64,000 nucleotides of DNA from JAOUEA01 sp963810915 (GTDB taxonomy: Bacteria > Actinomycetota > UBA4738 > HRBIN12), in the NCBI GenBank assembly GCA_963810915.1, contig CAWEPH010000002.1:234671-298670 (forward strand). Reading direction: 5' to 3'. The position numbers and the translations under genes are program-made. Of this stretch, positions 60,011 to 64,000 are shown in pieces. The notes under the pieces are model-generated. The model did not search any database. It had not been told where the DNA came from and saw only the letters and a list, made by a program, of their open reading frames with translations. Numbering within the stretch: the stretch's first letter is position 1; the number at the start of each line of letters is the position of its first letter.

Positions 60011-61021
60011 CTACGAGGACTGCGCCTTCAGCCCCGCGTCCACCCAGGGCTGCCAGACCTGGGGGTTGTCGTCGATCCATTGCTGCGCCGCCTGAGCTGG
60101 ATCCTCCTTGTTGGAGATGCCCAGCCCGATGATGTTCTGGTCGTCGTTCGTGTATTGCATCGCCGACAGGAGCGCGAACGCCGCCGGGGCCTTCGTCTGG
60201 AGGTCCTGGTTGAACGCCTTGTAGAGGTCGTCCTGCGGGTAGGCGCACGCGTACTTCGACGCGTCAGAGGCGGCCGCCTGCTCGCATGCGGGCGTCACGT
60301 CGGGCAGCTTGATCATCGTGAGGTCGTACTTCTGCTGCGCCCAGTGCGGGGTCCAGAAGTACATCAGGATCGGACCCTGCTTCTGGTAGGCCGCATCGAG
60401 GGCCGCAAGCTGCGCGTCCTCGGATCCCGCGTAGATGACCTTCAGGTTCAACCCGAGGTTGTCGGCGATCGGTTGGTCGAACGTCACGTAGCTCGGCGCC
60501 CCGTCCAGGATCTGACCTTTGTCGCCGCTCTCTGCGGTCTTGAAGAGATCCTCGTCGCCCTTGAGACCCTCCCACGTGGCGAGCTCAGGATGATCCTTCA
60601 GCATGTAGGTGGGGATCCACCATCCGATCTGGCCGGTCACGCCGAGCGGCCCACCGTCCACGACCCCGTTGCCGGAATCGATGTACTTCTTGTAGTCCGC
60701 CGCGTGGCCCGACGGCCACACCTCGAGCGTGGCGTCGATCTGTCCCTTCGCGATCGCCGGGAACTGGGCGTACTCGTCGATCTTCTTGGTTTCGACCGTG
60801 TATCCGAGCTTGTCCTCCAGCAGCTTCTGAGCCACTGCCACGTTGGCAGCGGACCCGACCCACGGGTTGATCGCGAACGTGATCGTCGTGCCCGAGTTAT
60901 CGGGCACCGCCGAACCTGACGCGCTCCCCGAGGAACCGGAGTCCTTCACGTCGCTGCAGGCGGCCGTGAGCATCACGATCGCCACCGTGAGGGCACCGAT
61001 CGCCCACCGTCGCTTGGTCAT
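60011..61021 (-). CDS. proX: Glycine betaine/proline ABC transporter substrate-binding lipoprotein
   Basis: A 336-residue OpuAC/ProX-type binding protein anchored by a lipobox ending LTAAC22. Typical betaine-binding features are tryptophans in NPWVGSAANVAVAQ, EVWPSGHAADYKKYIDSG, GWWIPTYM and FWTPHWAQ, which could form the aromatic cage around a quaternary ammonium group. ATG 61021 overlaps the proW stop, and GAGGAGG lies just upstream. It delivers substrate to the fused permease and ProV. Glycine betaine is the likely ligand; choline or proline betaine cannot be excluded. Confidence 0.88.
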   Translation of the reverse strand: MTKRRWAIGALTVAIVMLTAACSDVKDSGSSGSASGSAVPDNSGTTITFAINPWVGSAANVAVAQKLLEDKLGYTVETKKIDEYAQFPAIAKGQIDATLEVWPSGHAADYKKYIDSGNGVVDGGPLGVTGQIGWWIPTYMLKDHPELATWEGLKGDEDLFKTAESGDKGQILDGAPSYVTFDQPIADNLGLNLKVIYAGSEDAQLAALDAAYQKQGPILMYFWTPHWAQQKYDLTMIKLPDVTPACEQAAASDASKYACAYPQDDLYKAFNQDLQTKAPAAFALLSAMQYTNDDQNIIGLGISNKEDPAQAAQQWIDDNPQVWQPWVDAGLKAQSS

Positions 61022-63105
61022 CCGTCCTCCTCTCCTTCCGAACGTTCTCCTTCTTCTACGATGGTTGCTCCGGCGCCGGACGGCGCCATCACCGAACTCG
61101 GCTGCCGGTCCCCCATCCTCCGCTCCGGCGAGGCCTGACCCAGCGCCTGGGTGATGCGGTCGATCACGATCGCCATCAGGAGGATCGCGATCCCCGCCAC
61201 GACCCCGATACCGGGGTTGTGGGAGAGCCCGTCCACGACGAGGTAGCCCAGACCGGTGCCGCCCACGAGGCCGGCGATGATCACGACCGAGAAGACCATG
61301 ATCACCGTCTGGTTCACGCCCAGCAGGATCGACGGACGCGCCAGGGGCAGCTGCACCTTCCACAACGTCTGCATCGACGTCGCGCCGAAGGCGTCCGACG
61401 CCTCGACGATGTCCTTGGGCACCTGCCGGATCCCCAGGTCCGTGAGCCGGATCCCCGGAGGTATCGCGTACACGAGCGCCGCGATCACACCGGGGACGCG
61501 GCCGACGCCGAACAGGGCCACGGCGGGCACGAGGTAGACGAACTGGGGCATCGTCTGCATCGTGTCGAGGATCGGTTTGAACACCGCGTGGACGCGGTCG
61601 CTCTTGCCGGACCAGATCCCGAGCGGGACGGCGAGCACCACGGAGGAGGCGACGGCGACGAGGACCTGGCTGAGGGTGTTCATCGCCGGATCCCACATCC
61701 CGATCACCCCGACCGCCGCCATCAGGAGGAAGGCGGCGAGGGGCAGCGTCCAACGTCGGGATACCGCCCACCCGATCAGCGCGGCGAAGCCGCAGACCAT
61801 CCACCACGGCAGACCCGTCAGCAGCTTGAAGAGCGGGTCGAGCGCGTAGCGCACCATCGCCCCGGTCATCGCCGTGGTGAGCCCTCCGAAGGTCCGCAAC
61901 ACCCATGACTCCGCCTGGTTCACGGGGTCCGCGAAGGACCACGTGAGCCCCACCGGGAAGTCCTGCTGACGGATCACCTGACGGCCGATGAACACCGCGG
62001 CCACGACGGCCACGAGCGCCACCAGCAGGACCACACGCCGCGAGAGCACCACGCCGAAGATGCGGGTGCCGCCCGCGTCACGCCGCGCCCGATCGCCCCG
62101 GCTCCACGCGAACGTCACGCGGTCGAACACGATGGCCATCGCGACGATCGCGAGGCCCGCGGCGAGCGCCGCGCCGACGTCGAGCGTGCTCAGCGCGTCG
62201 AGCACCGACTGGCCGAGTCCCCCCGCCCCGATCGTCGCCGCCAACACGACGATGCCGAGCGCCATCATGATGCTCTGGTTCACGCCGAGCATCACCGACG
62301 GTTTGGCCAGGGGAAGCTGGACCTTCCGGAGCATCTGCCGCGACGTCGCGCCGAACGAGTGGCCGACCTCGAGCGAGCTCTCGGAGACGGTGCGGATGCC
62401 CAGGCTCGTCAGCCGGATCGCCGGGGGGATCGCGAAGATGACGGTCGCCGCGATCGAGGGTGGGGCGCCGATGCCCAGCAGCAACGCGAACGGCACGAAG
62501 TACGAGAACGCCGGGATCGTCTGCATCGCGTCGAGCACCGGACGCAGGGCCGATTCGACCACGGGATGTCGCCCGGCCCAGATGCCGAGCGGGATCCCGA
62601 ACCCCACGGCGATCGCGACGGAGATCATGATCAGGGCGAGCGTCTCGAGGCTCGCCTCCCAGAACCCGAGCACGCCGAAGGAGAGGAACCCGATGGCGGC
62701 GAGGAGCGCCATGCGCCACCCCGCGAGCACACCGGCGATCGCCGCGGCGAGGGTCACCACGCCGAGCCACGTCAGGCGGGAGAGGAACAGCACCAGGTTG
62801 TCGTAGATCGACTGGAAGGCCGACTGCGCGGGCGTGATCACGTGGACGAACAGTGCGTTCGTCCGCTGGTTCGCGATCACCCAGTCGACGAAGTCGTTGA
62901 AGGGCTTCGCGGCATCGACGGTGAGACCCTTCGGGAACCCCGCGGTGAGCTGGAGGCCGATCGCGATGACGACCACCACCGCCGCGGCCCACGCGGCGCG
63001 ACGACGCCATCGCGGGCGCTCGTGGTAGACCAGGTCCCGCCGCTCGACCGCCTCCTCCCGTTCGAGCTCGCCGAGGCCGGAGGACGGCGGGGCCTCCATC
63101 GTCAC
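61018..63105 (-). CDS. proW: Glycine betaine ABC permease, two ProW domains fused in tandem
   Basis: A 695-residue membrane protein in which two BPD_transp_1 permease domains are joined. Each half has about 5-6 transmembrane segments and an EAA loop: GATSRQMLRKVQLPLAKP in the first half (near residue 265) and GATSMQTLWKVQLPLARP in the second (near 600). Typical ProW/OpuAB proteins carry a single permease domain and form a homodimer, so this duplication supplies both halves in one chain. It overlaps proX by 4 bases and proV by 4 bases. A short cytoplasmic N-terminus of about 35 residues is acidic and basic. Confidence 0.86.
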   Translation of the reverse strand: MTMEAPPSSGLGELEREEAVERRDLVYHERPRWRRRAAWAAAVVVVIAIGLQLTAGFPKGLTVDAAKPFNDFVDWVIANQRTNALFVHVITPAQSAFQSIYDNLVLFLSRLTWLGVVTLAAAIAGVLAGWRMALLAAIGFLSFGVLGFWEASLETLALIMISVAIAVGFGIPLGIWAGRHPVVESALRPVLDAMQTIPAFSYFVPFALLLGIGAPPSIAATVIFAIPPAIRLTSLGIRTVSESSLEVGHSFGATSRQMLRKVQLPLAKPSVMLGVNQSIMMALGIVVLAATIGAGGLGQSVLDALSTLDVGAALAAGLAIVAMAIVFDRVTFAWSRGDRARRDAGGTRIFGVVLSRRVVLLVALVAVVAAVFIGRQVIRQQDFPVGLTWSFADPVNQAESWVLRTFGGLTTAMTGAMVRYALDPLFKLLTGLPWWMVCGFAALIGWAVSRRWTLPLAAFLLMAAVGVIGMWDPAMNTLSQVLVAVASSVVLAVPLGIWSGKSDRVHAVFKPILDTMQTMPQFVYLVPAVALFGVGRVPGVIAALVYAIPPGIRLTDLGIRQVPKDIVEASDAFGATSMQTLWKVQLPLARPSILLGVNQTVIMVFSVVIIAGLVGGTGLGYLVVDGLSHNPGIGVVAGIAILLMAIVIDRITQALGQASPERRMGDRQPSSVMAPSGAGATIVEEGERSEGEEDG

Positions 63106-64000
63106 GAGGCGTCGTCCTCCACCATCGCCGCGAGCACGGCGGCCCGGTCGATCGTCCCCACCTGCGACCCCTCGCTCACGACGCGGAACGGGCGGTCGTG
63201 GTCGACCATGCGCGGGAGCACGTCACGCACGACGGTGGTGGCGTCGACGTCCCCGGCGTAGTCGGCGCCCCCGTTCGTCGAGCGCATGATCGTGCGCACG
63301 GTGAGGACGTGCGTGCGCGGCACGTCGCGCGTGAAGTCGGCCACGTAGTCGTCGGCAGGGTGCGCCACGACATCCTCCGGGGTGCCGACCTGGACGAACG
63401 CCCCGTCCTTCATGATGGCGATGCGGTCGCCGAGCTTCAGCGCCTCCATCAGGTCGTGCGTGATGAAGATCATCGTCTTCTGCACGTCCTTCTGCAGTCG
63501 GATCACCTCGTCCTGCATGTCGCGGCGGATCAGCGGGTCCAGGGCACTGAACGGCTCGTCGAAGAGCATGATCTCCGGATCGGTCGCGAGGGCGCGGGCC
63601 AGTCCCACGCGCTGCTGCATCCCGCCCGAGAGCTCGTCGGGGTAGGAACGCCCCCAGGAACCGAGACCGACCCGGTCGAGCACCTCCTGCGAGCGCGACG
63701 CTCGGACGTCCTTCTCCGCCCCCTGCACCTCGAGGCCGAACGCCACGTTGTCCAGGATCGTCCGGTGCGGCAGCAGCCCGAAATGCTGGAACACCATGCT
63801 GATCTTGCGGCGCCTCAGGACCCGGAGGCGCTCGTCGTCCATCGTCACCACGTCGTCCCCGTCGACGAGGACCTGGCCGCTCGTCGGGTCGTGGAGACGG
63901 TTGATCATCCGCACGAGCGTCGACTTGCCCGATCCCGACAGGCCCATGACGACGAAGACCTCGCCCGGTGCCACCTCGAAGGAGACGTCGCGCACGGCCG
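63102..64000 (-). CDS. proV: Glycine betaine ABC transporter ATP-binding protein (N-terminus beyond window)
   Basis: At least 298 residues of a ProV/OpuAA-type ATPase. It is cut by the window end before its start codon, since the frame stays open to 64000 and the visible AVRDVSFEVAPGE is internal to ProV proteins. Motifs are Walker A GLSGSGKST, Q-loop FQHFGLLPH, signature LSGGMQQRVGLARAL and Walker B IMLFDEPFSALDP. The last 80 residues resemble a CBS-type regulatory tail (one or two degenerate CBS units), the part that senses ionic strength in osmotic betaine transporters. The stop overlaps proW. Confidence 0.9.
   Translation of the reverse strand, partial: AVRDVSFEVAPGEVFVVMGLSGSGKSTLVRMINRLHDPTSGQVLVDGDDVVTMDDERLRVLRRRKISMVFQHFGLLPHRTILDNVAFGLEVQGAEKDVRASRSQEVLDRVGLGSWGRSYPDELSGGMQQRVGLARALATDPEIMLFDEPFSALDPLIRRDMQDEVIRLQKDVQKTMIFITHDLMEALKLGDRIAIMKDGAFVQVGTPEDVVAHPADDYVADFTRDVPRTHVLTVRTIMRSTNGGADYAGDVDATTVVRDVLPRMVDHDRPFRVVSEGSQVGTIDRAAVLAAMVEDDAS

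Noticed and set aside
59880..60248. Small minus-strand open frame ending just after the proX gene.
   Set aside because: It overlaps the proX 3' end in another frame, spans the terminator hairpin and has no ribosome-binding site.

Overview
The window reads as one continuous piece of a GC-rich (roughly 70 percent by eye) bacterial chromosome. GTG and TTG starts are common, 4-base GTGA/ATGA gene overlaps are frequent, -10 boxes have the form TANNNT, and there is a DUF1918 protein and an alanine dehydrogenase of actinobacterial type. It is most like a free-living aerobic heterotroph of the Actinomycetota or a neighbouring high-GC phylum; the exact lineage cannot be fixed from this sequence. I see no rRNA or tRNA genes, insertion sequences, phage genes or CRISPR arrays, and no gene-free stretch above 300 bases.

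Layout. 1-1331: 3' part of ilvD. 1431-9823: an FAD oxidoreductase, an ABC exporter, an arsenic unit (arsR-type repressor with two operators, then arsM), an EamA exporter, an amidohydrolase, an acyl-CoA dehydrogenase and small proteins. 9855-16664: a lipoprotein, an exported phosphoesterase, then a putative TetR-controlled acyl-CoA unit (ADP-forming acyl-CoA synthetase plus PYROXD2-like oxidoreductase). 16695-18580: nucleoside hydrolase and ribokinase. 18570-30037: a nitrogen and N-methyl amine region with a GcvT-fused sarcosine/dimethylglycine dehydrogenase, an arginase-like protein, alanine dehydrogenase, two flavin amine oxidases, a Rieske oxygenase of the quaternary-ammonium type and an Lrp regulator. 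30047-35310: mmsA, then gnd-zwf facing pgl (oxidative pentose phosphate branch). 35355-40446: two GH130-type proteins, an alpha/alpha-barrel glycosidase-like protein and a GT4 glycosyltransferase. 40664-45049: a second acyl-CoA dehydrogenase, a CysK/CysM-type PLP enzyme, an IclR regulator and a secreted unknown protein. 45167-50240: heterotetrameric sarcosine oxidase soxB, soxD, soxA, soxG. 50287-64000: the most striking block, a glycine-betaine-type island.

The island on the minus strand runs, in transcription order, proV (cut by the window end), a tandemly duplicated proW, proX, a terminator-like hairpin, dimethylglycine oxidase, a corrinoid protein, a small 'virulence factor' family protein, a methyl-THF:corrinoid methyltransferase, a 2Fe-2S/ASKHA corrinoid activator, an MttB-superfamily methyltransferase with no pyrrolysine codon, and metF. 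With the nearby soxBDAG, this would import glycine betaine and strip its three methyl groups to glycine. The first would pass through cob(I)alamin to methyl-THF and be oxidised by MetF. The second and third would go directly to methylene-THF. A Rieske enzyme elsewhere in the window offers an O2-dependent alternative first step. The substrate is inferred from families and neighbours.

Regulatory sequence is unusually legible: ArsR operators, a TTGA-N8-TCAA site shared by a TetR divergon and a distant acyl-CoA dehydrogenase, four phased dyads beside the Lrp gene, a 29-bp tandem repeat abutting the iclR promoter, a 10-bp-arm palindrome between mmsA and gnd, and several -10 boxes so close to the start codon that leaderless mRNAs are likely.
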